From Olleya marilimosa CAM030 (GTDB taxonomy: Bacteria > Bacteroidota > Bacteroidia > Flavobacteriales > Flavobacteriaceae), in NCBI RefSeq assembly GCF_000518485.1, contig NZ_JADR01000005.1, forward strand, positions 246,555-310,554: DNA of 64,000 nucleotides, given 5' to 3'. Below are positions 1 through 8,111 of the stretch, in pieces. Each line of letters opens with the position of its first letter. Within the stretch, counting starts at the first letter, position 1. The notes under the pieces are model-generated. The model did not search any database and was not told the DNA's origin. It saw nothing but the letters and a program-made list of their open reading frames with translations. The position numbers and the translations under genes were made by a program.

Positions 1-1452
1 GATAAAACTACAGTAACTTTAGAATTAGATTATTTTGAAGACAGTAGAACACCTGATTTAGGAACGGTTAATCTTGGCCAAAATAATCAGAATCTAATAT
101 ATGATTTACCATATGATCAATTTTTAGGTTTTGAAGATGATAAAGCATTAACAACTAATACAACGTATGCTGTTAGATTTGATAGAGAACTATCAAACAA
201 ATTAAGTCTAAAAGGAGCGTACTATAAATCTAATTTAGAGCTTGATGATAAAGGCGCAAGTTTAGGTGGTGTAATAAATGATGTAGATGGTAATCCAATT
301 TATAATCAAAGATTAAGAGGACACTCCATTAGTACAAGAGAAGATAACAATAGTGTCATACAATTTGACTTAATAGGTGATCAATTAAAAACGGGAAATA
401 TTTCTCATACTTTTCAAGTTGGTTTTGACTATCGTACAAATAATTACAATACAACATCGCAACGTGTTACTACTGTGGATACAATTGATGTTTTTACAAG
501 TAATATTAGTGCTTTACCAAGTAATTTAGACTATTCAGCACTTACTGTTCAAGGAGCTAAATCCAAAGCAATAGGGTTTGTGGCTCAAGACGTTGTGACA
601 TTTAATAAATACTTGAAAGCATTTTTTGGATTACGTTACAGTAAAACCAGAACTATAACAGCAACTGAAACTACTGAAAGTGATGCTTTTAATCCATTAG
701 GAGGTATAATCATTTCTCCATTAGAAAATGTAAATGTATTTGCATCATATACTAATAGCTCTTATCCAAGAACAGCCACTAGGTTAGATGTTAATGGTAA
801 TGATTTAGGTAATGAGCGTTATGACCAATTTGAAGCAGGTATTAAAACTAATTGGTTAAATAGCAGATTACGTTTTAATTTAACCTACTTTAAAATTAAT
901 AATAAAGATATTAATCTACCTGTTTATGATGTTAATTGGGAAGAAACGGGTTATTATGCAAAAGGAGGAAATGATGAAAGAAAAGGAATTGAAGTAGAAC
1001 TTACAGGTCGTATTTTAGACAATTTAGAGGTTATTACAGGTTATTCATATATTGATGCTCAATATAAAGAACATACTTCTTATGTTTATGGCTCTGCACC
1101 TTTAAATACACCAAAACACACTTTTAACGTTTATGGAAATTACAGTTTTAAACAGCAACTTCAAGGTTTGTCTGTTGGAGCAGGAGTTTATTATACTGGA
1201 GAGCGTCCTATTAATGATTGGAGCTCAGGTGCAGTTACACACCAAGGTATTGTTCCAAATCAAGAGCCTTTTAATGTAGAAGCTTATACTCAGGTGAACG
1301 CTCAAATCGCTTACGCTTTAGATAACCATTGGAATTTTAGAGTGTTAGTTAATAATGTATTTGACTCAATTGGTTACAATGCTTACCGAACAAGTTATAT
1401 TAATCAAACTGATCCAAGGAGTTTAGCAGGCGTTTTAACCTATAAATTTTAA
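1..1452 (+). CDS. TonB-dependent siderophore-type receptor, C-terminal part (5' end outside window)
   Basis: The reading frame is open from base 1, so the gene starts before the window; 483 residues are visible. The visible part is an outer-membrane beta-barrel of alternating strands, with typical late-barrel motifs (RFNLTYFKI, KGIEVELTG, NVYGNYSF, NVFDSIGYN) and a terminal aromatic residue (VLTYKF), as needed for barrel assembly. The pattern matches ferric-siderophore receptors of the FhuE/FoxA type. The plug domain and TonB box are not visible, so the substrate cannot be named. An internal ATG at 475 is not the true start, because homologous barrel sequence continues in frame to the window edge. 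A hairpin terminator follows at 1471. Confidence 0.9.
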   Translation, partial: DKTTVTLELDYFEDSRTPDLGTVNLGQNNQNLIYDLPYDQFLGFEDDKALTTNTTYAVRFDRELSNKLSLKGAYYKSNLELDDKGASLGGVINDVDGNPIYNQRLRGHSISTREDNNSVIQFDLIGDQLKTGNISHTFQVGFDYRTNNYNTTSQRVTTVDTIDVFTSNISALPSNLDYSALTVQGAKSKAIGFVAQDVVTFNKYLKAFFGLRYSKTRTITATETTESDAFNPLGGIIISPLENVNVFASYTNSSYPRTATRLDVNGNDLGNERYDQFEAGIKTNWLNSRLRFNLTYFKINNKDINLPVYDVNWEETGYYAKGGNDERKGIEVELTGRILDNLEVITGYSYIDAQYKEHTSYVYGSAPLNTPKHTFNVYGNYSFKQQLQGLSVGAGVYYTGERPINDWSSGAVTHQGIVPNQEPFNVEAYTQVNAQIAYALDNHWNFRVLVNNVFDSIGYNAYRTSYINQTDPRSLAGVLTYKF

Positions 1453-1470
1453 AAATTGACTTAGTCTTTT

Positions 1471-1504
1471 AAAAGCGTAGCACAAATGTGTTGCGCTTTT
1501 TGTT
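1471..1504 (+). terminator. Rho-independent terminator after the TonB receptor
   Basis: AAAAGCG pairs with CGCTTTT, and the GCACA/TGTGT arms close a short AAT loop. A T-rich run follows. It lies 19 bases after the receptor stop codon. Confidence 0.7.
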
Positions 1505-1561
1505 GTTTATTATATTTATTGAAAAATAAATTTAGGCTAACTAATTAAAAATCAACACTAC

Positions 1562-1593
1562 AAAAAAGTGTTGTTAAAAACAGCACTTTTTTG
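1562..1593 (+). terminator. Second hairpin with T-run upstream of tRNA-Tyr
   Basis: AAAAAAGTGTTGTT and AACAGCACTTTTTT form a stem with one mismatch, followed by T-rich sequence. It could be a back-up terminator. It ends just before the -33 box of the tRNA-Tyr promoter and so insulates that gene. Confidence 0.55.
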
Positions 1594-1624
1594 TTTGTTT
1601 AATAGCAAAACTTAAATATATTTG
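1594..1624 (+). promoter_or_regulatory. Promoter of tRNA-Tyr
   Basis: TTTG at 1594-1597, a 19-base spacer and TATATTTG at 1617-1624 match the Bacteroidota housekeeping promoter. The tRNA begins 12 bases after the -7 box. Confidence 0.75.
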
Positions 1625-1635
1625 CAATCGGTTTT

Positions 1636-1717
<82 letters not shown>

Positions 1718-1726
1718 CACTTTACT

Positions 1727-1758
1727 AAAAAGCCTTCTTAAATTTAAGAAGGCTTTTT
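1727..1758 (+). terminator. Terminator after tRNA-Tyr
   Basis: AAAAGCCTTCTTAAA pairs with TTTAAGAAGGCTTTT, followed by more T. The stem is near-perfect and lies 10 bases after the tRNA. Confidence 0.85.
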
Positions 1759-1810
1759 TATGCGCCATAATTTTATTTTTTTTAAATAAGAATACAGTTA
1801 CATAACAAAA

Positions 1811-1842
1811 AAAAGCCTTTAGCAGATATACTGTAAAGGCTT
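1811..1842 (-). terminator. Terminator of the 125-residue hypothetical gene
   Basis: AAGCCTTTA and TAAAGGCTT form a stem. An A-run on its left gives a T-run on the minus strand. It lies about 50 bases beyond the stop at 1892. Confidence 0.75.
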
Positions 1843-1891
1843 AAAATTATATAACATCAAGTTTAAAATCTTAAAAATGACTTTCAGTAGT

Positions 1892-2269
1892 TTAAAACTC
1901 TACTAAAGCTTTTTTGTAATATTTTAAATCTGATATGTTAGAGCTGTTGTCAAGGTTTCTAATTAATGAAATCACATATTTTAAACTTTCAACAGGATCT
2001 GATTCTGTCTCAACTGTTTCTATTGTTTCATCTTCAAAAGCTTCATCATCTAAAGGAGTATCTTCAGGTATTGGAATAAGAAAAGAGTCGTTATTTTCGA
2101 TATGCTCATAAGTGTAACGAAGTACTTTTACAGCTAAAGGGTTTTCTACCTCAATAGTATAAGTTCTTAAAGTTTTAATATCGTCTATTAATGTATCTGT
2201 ATTAATACCTGTAGCGTCTAGGTTTTTTAGAATACGGTCTATTACTGTAATGGCTTGTTTATTTTCCAA
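1892..2269 (-). CDS. Hypothetical acidic cytoplasmic protein (125 aa)
   Basis: I do not recognise the family. The protein has no signal peptide or membrane segment. The N-terminal half (residues 1-60) looks helical, followed by a strongly acidic stretch (about 70-92, rich in D, E and T) and a helical tail. Codon use matches the surrounding genes. A -7 box with a weak -33 lies just upstream and a clear terminator downstream, so it appears to be a single-gene transcription unit. That supports a real gene without indicating its role. Confidence 0.7.
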   Translation of the reverse strand: MENKQAITVIDRILKNLDATGINTDTLIDDIKTLRTYTIEVENPLAVKVLRYTYEHIENNDSFLIPIPEDTPLDDEAFEDETIETVETESDPVESLKYVISLIRNLDNSSNISDLKYYKKALVEF

Positions 2270-2306
2270 AGGGTAAGATTAAAATAGGGTTAGTTGCTTT
2301 TTGTTG

Positions 2307-2334
2307 CAAATTTAATTTTTTCTTTGCTTACAAA
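2307..2334 (-). promoter_or_regulatory. Possible promoter of the 125-aa gene
   Basis: Read on the minus strand, TAAATTTG (2314-2307) is a good -7 box. The nearest TTTG (2334-2331) is only about 16 bases upstream, shorter than usual. Confidence 0.4.
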
Positions 2335-2391
2335 AAATCTATTATAGATGTTTATTTTAAAATTATTAATAAATCTTTGATGGGTTTTAGT

Positions 2392-2829
2392 TTACAGATG
2401 TTTTTTCCAATAACGTTTACCGTAACCACAAAACACTTCTTCACCTGACCTAATTTTTTTTGTTGCAATAATGCACACGTTATCATTATCGTCTAAGCCT
2501 ATTTTTGCATTGTTTTTATATGAACTATCATCTGTTGTTCCTTTAGTATCATTGGCATATTTAGCAAAACAGTTAGTATGCATACTGTCCATGATACTAC
2601 CATCTAGTAAATTAATAAAGTAACGATCTTGTTTTTGTTGTGCTCTGTGTTTTGCTTCTGTAGCATCAATTATTTCGCCTTTAAAAAGAGCAATAATTTC
2701 ATGCTTGTAAATATCTATTGCTGTAAATAATCCATGACCTGCTTTAGGTATCTGAGAGGTTTTGACGTATAAATAGTCTGCTTCTGAAGCTTCAATAGTA
2801 TTGTTTTGTGTAATTGATGTTTTGATAAT
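2392..2829 (-). CDS. SET-domain protein with no standard start codon
   Basis: The frame ending at 2392 is open back to a stop at 2842-2844, far beyond its first ATG (2592). The added sequence is clearly SET domain: YLYVKTSQIPKAGHGLF (the IPxAGxGLF entry motif), FKGEIID, then NCFAKYAND, NNAKIGLD and the closing GEEVFCGYGKRYW that completes the cofactor pocket and active-site Tyr. SET proteins are usually S-adenosylmethionine-dependent protein-lysine methyltransferases; bacterial substrates are mostly unknown. No in-frame ATG, GTG or TTG exists before the domain. I chose ATT at 2829-2827, one base from ATG, giving 145 residues beginning IIKTS. It sits 27 bases after the royal-jelly-like gene and may share the pepT transcript. 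A weak AT-only hairpin with a T-run (2331-2350) lies beyond the stop. Confidence 0.75.
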   Translation of the reverse strand: MIKTSITQNNTIEASEADYLYVKTSQIPKAGHGLFTAIDIYKHEIIALFKGEIIDATEAKHRAQQKQDRYFINLLDGSIMDSMHTNCFAKYANDTKGTTDDSSYKNNAKIGLDDNDNVCIIATKKIRSGEEVFCGYGKRYWKKHL

Positions 2830-2856
2830 GGTTAAGTTATTTCAATTAGTTTTAAA

Positions 2857-3936
2857 CTACTCTTCTAAAGCTATTTTATTTACTTGAAACGTCATGGTAG
2901 GTATTGGTCCTGTGATTTCGTTTATCCTAGAATTAGTATAATATAATTCATTATTATAAATACTAAAGGTATCTGCCCAACGGACTAATTCGCCTTTAAC
3001 AACTATTGTTGTTTTTCCATCTGGAGTTCTTTTAATAATAGCATTATTTTCTAAATCTGCATAGTATAAATTAGCATATTTATCAAATATCATTCCGTCA
3101 GGAGCAGCTGTTTTAGCGATAGTTTCTACACCAGCTTCAATCTCATTATCAGTTCCATTAATCAACAAGGTTGTAGGTATAGCATATAAAGTATAACCAG
3201 TCAAGGCATGATAGTATAGTTTGTTGTCTAATGGATTTAACGCTATACCATCAGAGTGAACAGTATTTTTCCACTGTTTGCCATTAATAGTTAGGTGGTC
3301 TGTTTCAGAGGTTGTAGAGCTATGGTCTGTTAATACACGTTTAAATAGTCCACTTTCTAAATTTAAAATTAATAAACCTGCATGTCCTGAATCTGTAAAA
3401 TATGCCATGTTATTTTCTCTGTCAATGCGTACATCATTTATGTAAGAGTCTTTAAAAAATACTGAATCAGTAAAGGTGTAGACCTTTTGTAAACTGTTAT
3501 TGTCTAAATTAAAAACAAATAGCTTTGGGTTTGATAACACACCTTTAAAAAATGGATTTCTAGTATCTACTACAAATAATTGATTTTTAGAAGCTACCAC
3601 AGATTGTACAGCCACAAAAACCGAATCTGTTATTTTAGCATCAGTGGTCCAACTGTTCCATTTTTGATTTGGATAAGCGATCGATTGTTGACCTATTACT
3701 TCTGTAACAGCATGTTTAACTGTAGGTCTCCATCGTGGGAAGTTAACAAAAACACGACCAGAATCGCTTACTGTAACACCTGTAACTTGTTGGCCTGTAA
3801 ACTCCGCTACTTTAGTAACTTTAATGCTATCTTGCTTCGCAGTTTTATTTACGGTATCTATTGTTGTTTTAGTTTTATCTGTTTTACAGGCAAAAAGACT
3901 AAACGTAATAAAGGATAAAAGAAATAACTTTTTCAT
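2857..3936 (-). CDS. Major royal jelly protein / yellow-family lipoprotein
   Basis: The N-terminus is a lipoprotein signal (KKLFLLSFITFSLFAC, lipidated Cys17). The rest resembles the MRJP/yellow six-bladed propeller family: VTGVTVSDSGRVFVNFPRW near residue 55, INDVRIDRENNMAYFTDSG near 165, SDGIALNPLDNKLYY near 225, and PDGMIFDKYANLYYADL near 280. Bacterial members are exported and related in fold to SMP-30/gluconolactonase, but their substrates are uncertain. The gene begins 11 bases after pepT ends, so the two are probably cotranscribed. Confidence 0.85.
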   Translation of the reverse strand: MKKLFLLSFITFSLFACKTDKTKTTIDTVNKTAKQDSIKVTKVAEFTGQQVTGVTVSDSGRVFVNFPRWRPTVKHAVTEVIGQQSIAYPNQKWNSWTTDAKITDSVFVAVQSVVASKNQLFVVDTRNPFFKGVLSNPKLFVFNLDNNSLQKVYTFTDSVFFKDSYINDVRIDRENNMAYFTDSGHAGLLILNLESGLFKRVLTDHSSTTSETDHLTINGKQWKNTVHSDGIALNPLDNKLYYHALTGYTLYAIPTTLLINGTDNEIEAGVETIAKTAAPDGMIFDKYANLYYADLENNAIIKRTPDGKTTIVVKGELVRWADTFSIYNNELYYTNSRINEITGPIPTMTFQVNKIALEE

Positions 3937-3947
3937 AGTTGTTTATT

Positions 3948-5189
3948 TTACTTGTTTTGTTCTGCAGTAATTTCGGCAATTTTACAAATCACTTCCGTTG
4001 CTTTAATCATGCTTTCCACAGGAACATACTCATAACGACCATGAAAATTATGTCCTCCAGCAAAGATGTTTGGACATGGTAAGCCCATGTAGCTTAATTG
4101 TGATCCATCTGTACCACCACGTATAGCTTTAATAAGCGGTTTGATATTTAATTGCTTCATAGCTTCTTCTGCTATATCAACAATGTGCATTACAGGTTCC
4201 ACTTTTTCTTTCATATTAAAATATTGATCCTTAATCTCGATAGTTACTACTTCTCTTTCATATTGCGCATTAAGCTCATCGGTTAGCTTTTGCATCATTT
4301 CTTTTCTAGCTTCAAAATGACCTAAATCGTGATCTCTAATAATGTATTCTAAAACAGTTTCTTCTACTTCACCAGAGATAGAGTACAGGTGGAAAAACCC
4401 TTGGTAACCTTCCGTATGTTCTGGTGTTTCAAGTCTTGGTAACGAGTTGATAAACTCTGTAGCAATGTACATGGAGTTGACCATTTTTCCTTTAGCATAA
4501 CCAGGATGTACAATTTTACCTTTTACTTTTACAACAGCTCCTGCTGCGTTAAAGTTTTCGTATTCTAATTCTCCAATTTGGCTACCATCCATTGTGTAAG
4601 CCCAATCTGCACCAAATTTTTCAACATCAAATTTATGTGCACCACGACCAATTTCTTCGTCAGGTGTAAAACCAACTCTAATTTTTCCGTGTTTGATTTG
4701 CGGATTAGCAACAAGATATTCCATTGCAGATACAATCTCTGTAATTCCAGCTTTGTCATCTGCACCCAAAAGTGTTGTTCCGTCTGTAGTAATTAATGTT
4801 TGACCTTTGTATAATAGTAAGTCTTCAAAATAATCTGGAGACAATACAATATTTTCTTCTTTATTTAAAATAATGTCTTTACCATCGTACTTATCAATAA
4901 TTTGAGGCTTAACATTAGCACCTGTAAAGTCCGGAGTCGTATCAAAATGCGAAATAAAACCAATAGTTGGTACCTCATGATCCACATTACTAGGTAAAGT
5001 TGCCATGATATAAGCATGCTTATCTATAGTGACTTCTTCTAGACCAATAGCTTTTAGCTCGTCTACTAGCGCATTGGCTAAATCCCATTGTTTAGCAGTA
5101 CTAGGTGTTGTGTCGCTTTCAGGATCAGACTCAGTATCTACAGTTACGTAACCTACAAATCTTTTAATTATATCTTCTTTTGAAATCAT
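3948..5189 (-). CDS. pepT: Peptidase T (tripeptide aminopeptidase)
   Basis: This is a dizinc M20 family aminopeptidase that removes N-terminal residues from tripeptides in the cytoplasm. At 413 residues it has the normal PepT length. Visible metal and catalytic motifs are SHFDTTPD (His81, Asp83), LGADDKAG (bridging Asp near 144), TPDEEIGRG (Glu178/179), MDGS (Asp201) and [10 protein letters not shown] near the C-terminus. The dimerisation domain lies between about 210 and 320. It is the first gene of a likely three-gene transcript with the MRJP and SET genes, and is divergent from pyrD. Confidence 0.97.
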   Translation of the reverse strand: MISKEDIIKRFVGYVTVDTESDPESDTTPSTAKQWDLANALVDELKAIGLEEVTIDKHAYIMATLPSNVDHEVPTIGFISHFDTTPDFTGANVKPQIIDKYDGKDIILNKEENIVLSPDYFEDLLLYKGQTLITTDGTTLLGADDKAGITEIVSAMEYLVANPQIKHGKIRVGFTPDEEIGRGAHKFDVEKFGADWAYTMDGSQIGELEYENFNAAGAVVKVKGKIVHPGYAKGKMVNSMYIATEFINSLPRLETPEHTEGYQGFFHLYSISGEVEETVLEYIIRDHDLGHFEARKEMMQKLTDELNAQYEREVVTIEIKDQYFNMKEKVEPVMHIVDIAEEAMKQLNIKPLIKAIRGGTDGSQLSYMGLPCPNIFAGGHNFHGRYEYVPVESMIKATEVICKIAEITAEQNK

Positions 5190-5260
5190 TTTATTGTGAT
5201 TTTAAACGTTTTGTATTTCTTGTGAAATGTTAAGCTAAATTAAATTATTTAACCGTACGT

Positions 5261-5268
5261 CAAAGTTA
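5261..5268 (-). promoter_or_regulatory. -7 box of the pepT promoter
   Basis: TAACTTTG on the minus strand fits TAnnTTTG and lies about 70 bases upstream of pepT. No good -33 TTG is found at the expected distance, so the call is partial. Confidence 0.4.
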
Positions 5269-5295
5269 CGATTATTAAGTTTTTTAGCTTTTGAA

Positions 5296-5326
5296 TTGCT
5301 CAATTTTTTAATTAGAATTACTTTTG
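5296..5326 (+). promoter_or_regulatory. Promoter of pyrD
   Basis: TTG at 5296-5298, a 20-base spacer and TACTTTTG at 5319-5326. Transcription would start near 5332, so a TTG codon at 5324 lies inside the -7 box and cannot be the pyrD start; ATG 5342 is used, with a leader of roughly 10 bases. Confidence 0.7.
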
Positions 5327-5341
5327 TGCAAACCTATTACA

Positions 5342-6376
5342 ATGTACAAATCCCTTTTAAGACCTTTCTTTTTTAGCTTCGATCCAGAAAAGATTCATCA
5401 TTTCACGTTTTCATTAGTAAAAGTGACCTCTAAGATTCCTGGTATGGCATCGTTATACAGACGTTTATATACTATTGAAGATCCTAAATTAGAACGAAAG
5501 CTTTTCGGTTTAACCTTTAAAAACCCAGTAGGATTAGCAGCAGGTTTTGATAAAAATGCGGTGTTGTATAATGAATTGGCAAATTTTGGTTTTGGGTTTA
5601 TTGAAATTGGTACTGTGACGCCAAAAGGCCAAGAGGGTAATCCTAAAAAACGTCTCTTTAGATTGAAAGATGACCAAGGGATTATAAACAGAATGGGCTT
5701 TAATAACGAAGGTTTAGAACAAGCTATCGTTCAGCTTAAAAAAAATAAAGGCAAACTCATTATTGGTGGTAATATTGGTAAAAACACACAAACTAAGCCT
5801 GAGGACTATACCAAGGATTACTTAGCGTGTTTTAATGGTTTACATCCATACGTAGATTATTTTGTACTTAATGTAAGTTGCCCAAATGTAGGTAGTCATG
5901 CTAAGTTAAATGATAAAGATTATTTATTAGAATTAATTAGTACTGTACAAAAGGCTAACAAGACTTTTGATAAACAGAAGCCCATCTTACTTAAAATAGC
6001 TCCAGATTTAAATGACATACAATTAGATGAAATTATCGAGCTAATTGCCGAAACTAATTTAGATGGAGTAATTGCAAGTAATACGTCTGTAGATCGTTCT
6101 AATTTAAAAGCTTCCGCAGAAAGGCTAACCGAAATAGGTAATGGTGGTGTTAGCGGACAACCGGTTAAAGAAAAATCGACACGAGTTATAAAATATTTAG
6201 CAGAAAAAAGTAATAAAGCCTTCCCGATTATTGGAGTAGGAGGTATTCATTCTGCACAAGACGCTTTGGATAAGCTTGATGCAGGAGCAGACTTAGTGCA
6301 GATTTACACAGGTTTTATTTATGAGGGACCAAGTCTTATTAAAAAGATTAATAAAGCTATTTTAAACAAAGTTTAA
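5342..6376 (+). CDS. pyrD: Dihydroorotate dehydrogenase (quinone), class 2
   Basis: It oxidises dihydroorotate to orotate in pyrimidine synthesis and passes electrons through FMN to membrane quinone. Class 2 is shown by the N-terminal membrane-associating extension (residues 1-40) and by the catalytic Ser in NVSCPN (Ser179), where class 1 has Cys. Other motifs are [11 protein letters not shown] (62-72), RMGFNN (117-122), the FMN-phosphate site GVGGI and the closing [11 protein letters not shown]. The next gene's ATG directly follows its stop codon. Confidence 0.97.
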   Translation: MYKSLLRPFFFSFDPEKIHHFTFSLVKVTSKIPGMASLYRRLYTIEDPKLERKLFGLTFKNPVGLAAGFDKNAVLYNELANFGFGFIEIGTVTPKGQEGNPKKRLFRLKDDQGIINRMGFNNEGLEQAIVQLKKNKGKLIIGGNIGKNTQTKPEDYTKDYLACFNGLHPYVDYFVLNVSCPNVGSHAKLNDKDYLLELISTVQKANKTFDKQKPILLKIAPDLNDIQLDEIIELIAETNLDGVIASNTSVDRSNLKASAERLTEIGNGGVSGQPVKEKSTRVIKYLAEKSNKAFPIIGVGGIHSAQDALDKLDAGADLVQIYTGFIYEGPSLIKKINKAILNKV

Positions 6377-7003
6377 ATGAATTACGAAATACTTTTCGGA
6401 TTTATTTTAGCAACTACAGCATTAGCTATATCACCAGGACCTGATAATATTTACGTTTTAATGCAAAGCATTACTAATGGACGTAAATATGGTATAGCGA
6501 CCGTTTGTGGTTTAATTTCAGGATGTTTAGTACATACTACATTAGTAGCTTTTGGGGTGTCGGCTATTATAAAAGAAAGTGAAACTTTGTTTTTTATAAT
6601 CAAAACCCTGGGTGCCTTATACCTTTTATATCTAGCTTATAAAGTGTTTAAAAGTGATGCAGCAGTTAGTTTAAGTAATAATGCTGTTCCTAAAAAAAGT
6701 ATGATGCAATTGTTTAAACAAGGTGTTGTCATGAATGTCTTAAATCCTAAAGTGTCTATTTTCTTTTTGGCCTTTTTTCCTGCTTATTTATTTAGCAAAA
6801 CTATAAGTACGGTCACGCAGTTTTATGTTTTAGGTCTGTTGTTTATGGCTACTTCTTTTATGGTTTTTGCATTAATCGCAATTTTAGCAGGATTTATTTC
6901 GGATTACTTAAAACAGAGTAAAAATATTGGGTTGGTTTTAAAGTGGTTACAGATTGTTGTTTTTATTGGAATAGCTATTTTTATATTCCTTTCAGAAAAT
7001 TAA
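6377..7003 (+). CDS. LysE/RhtB family amino-acid exporter
   Basis: A 208-residue membrane protein with about six hydrophobic segments and the family N-terminal signature SPGPDNIYVL (19-28). LysE/RhtB proteins export amino acids such as lysine, homoserine, threonine or leucine. Its start follows the pyrD stop with no gap, so the genes are cotranscribed. HMG-CoA lyase follows 30 bases later. Coupling to leucine breakdown is possible but is only inferred from position. Confidence 0.9.
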   Translation: MNYEILFGFILATTALAISPGPDNIYVLMQSITNGRKYGIATVCGLISGCLVHTTLVAFGVSAIIKESETLFFIIKTLGALYLLYLAYKVFKSDAAVSLSNNAVPKKSMMQLFKQGVVMNVLNPKVSIFFLAFFPAYLFSKTISTVTQFYVLGLLFMATSFMVFALIAILAGFISDYLKQSKNIGLVLKWLQIVVFIGIAIFIFLSEN

Positions 7004-7033
7004 ACTACTTTTATAGAAGAATTAAATTTTAAA

Positions 7034-7897
7034 ATGTCAAATCAAGTAAAAGTTATAGAATGTCCTAGAGATGCCATGCAAGGTATCAAACAATTTATAC
7101 CTACAAATCAAAAGGTGCAATACATACAATCGTTGCTTCGCGTTGGTTTTGATACTATTGACTTTGGTAGTTTTGTATCACCAAAAGCCATTCCTCAAAT
7201 GGTGGATACTGCAGAGGTGCTATCTAAACTAGATTTAAGTAATACTAGCAGCAAACTATTGTCTATTATAGCAAATTCTAGAGGAGCAGCAGATGCTTGT
7301 ACACATCCCGAAATTGACTATTTAGGTTATCCTTTTTCTATTTCAGAAAATTTTCAAATGCGTAATACGCACAAGACTATAGCACAGTCTATAGTGTTGC
7401 TTCAAGATATTTTAAACCAAGCAGATGCAGCTAATAAAGAAGTTGTAGTCTATATATCTATGGGATTTGGTAATCCCTATGGAGATCCATGGGATGTGGA
7501 TATAGTGGGAGAGTGGACTGAGCGTTTAAGTAAAATGGGAGTAAAAATCTTATCCTTAAGTGATACTGTCGGAACGTCAAATCCAGAAAATATAGCGTAT
7601 CTATTCTCTAATTTAATTCCGCATTATAAAGACATCGAGTTTGGTGCACACCTACACACCACACCAAATTCATGGTTTGAAAAAGTAGACGCTGCCTACA
7701 AAGCAGGATGTAAACGTTTTGATGGAGCAATACAAGGTTTTGGAGGATGTCCTATGGCTAAAGACGATTTAACAGGTAATATGCCAACCGAAAAAGTATT
7801 ATCTTATTTAACTTCAAAAAAGGTTAACAATTTAAATGCTATGTCTTTTGAAAGCGCTTATAATGAAGCGTCTAAAATATTTAAAGCCTACCATTAA
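7034..7897 (+). CDS. mvaB: Hydroxymethylglutaryl-CoA lyase
   Basis: It cleaves HMG-CoA to acetoacetate and acetyl-CoA, the last step of leucine degradation. The DRE-TIM metallolyase features are present: CPRDAMQG near the N-terminus (the RD pair for metal and catalysis; most relatives read GPRDGLQ), SDTVGTSNP, the metal-binding HLH in GAHLHTTPN, and the catalytic Cys in GFGGCPMAKDDLTGN. At 287 residues it is near the usual length. It follows pyrD and the LysE-type gene in the same direction. Confidence 0.93.
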   Translation: MSNQVKVIECPRDAMQGIKQFIPTNQKVQYIQSLLRVGFDTIDFGSFVSPKAIPQMVDTAEVLSKLDLSNTSSKLLSIIANSRGAADACTHPEIDYLGYPFSISENFQMRNTHKTIAQSIVLLQDILNQADAANKEVVVYISMGFGNPYGDPWDVDIVGEWTERLSKMGVKILSLSDTVGTSNPENIAYLFSNLIPHYKDIEFGAHLHTTPNSWFEKVDAAYKAGCKRFDGAIQGFGGCPMAKDDLTGNMPTEKVLSYLTSKKVNNLNAMSFESAYNEASKIFKAYH

Positions 7898-7940
7898 TCA
7901 TCCTAAAATCCATTAACTTTCATTAAAATTGAAAGAACTT

Positions 7941-7974
7941 TAACAACTGTAATCTATTGTGTTACAGGTTGTTA
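7941..7974. repeat. Long inverted repeat upstream of the DUF4856-imelysin module
   Basis: TAACAACTGTAA (7941-7952) is the reverse complement of TTACAGGTTGTTA (7962-7974) apart from one bulged base, with a 9-base centre. No T-run follows, so a simple terminator for the lyase gene is unlikely. It lies about 42 bases upstream of the -33 box of the next gene, suiting a regulator site or an RNA hairpin. Confidence 0.5.
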
Positions 7975-8016
7975 ATTGCTTTGTGTGGTTTTAATTTAAA
8001 TTAGTTCTAAATAAAC

Positions 8017-8047
8017 TTGTATTAAATAGTTTTCGTTTTTATTTTTG
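8017..8047 (+). promoter_or_regulatory. Promoter of the DUF4856 lipoprotein gene
   Basis: TTG at 8017-8019, a 20-base spacer and TATTTTTG at 8040-8047. The leader to the start codon is about 60 bases. Confidence 0.75.
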
Positions 8048-8111
8048 CAGTCAAATTACAAATCTATTTGTAATAAGTCTAAATAATAATAAAACTTAAT
8101 ATAATATAAAA

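Noticed and set aside
475..1452. ATG at 475 as a complete 325-residue gene
   Set aside because: The frame is open with barrel-like sequence to base 1; the gene is only cut by the window edge.
3580..3918. Plus-strand frame of 112 codons over the MRJP gene
   Set aside because: It lies opposite a clear lipoprotein gene and has no signal, motif or promoter of its own.
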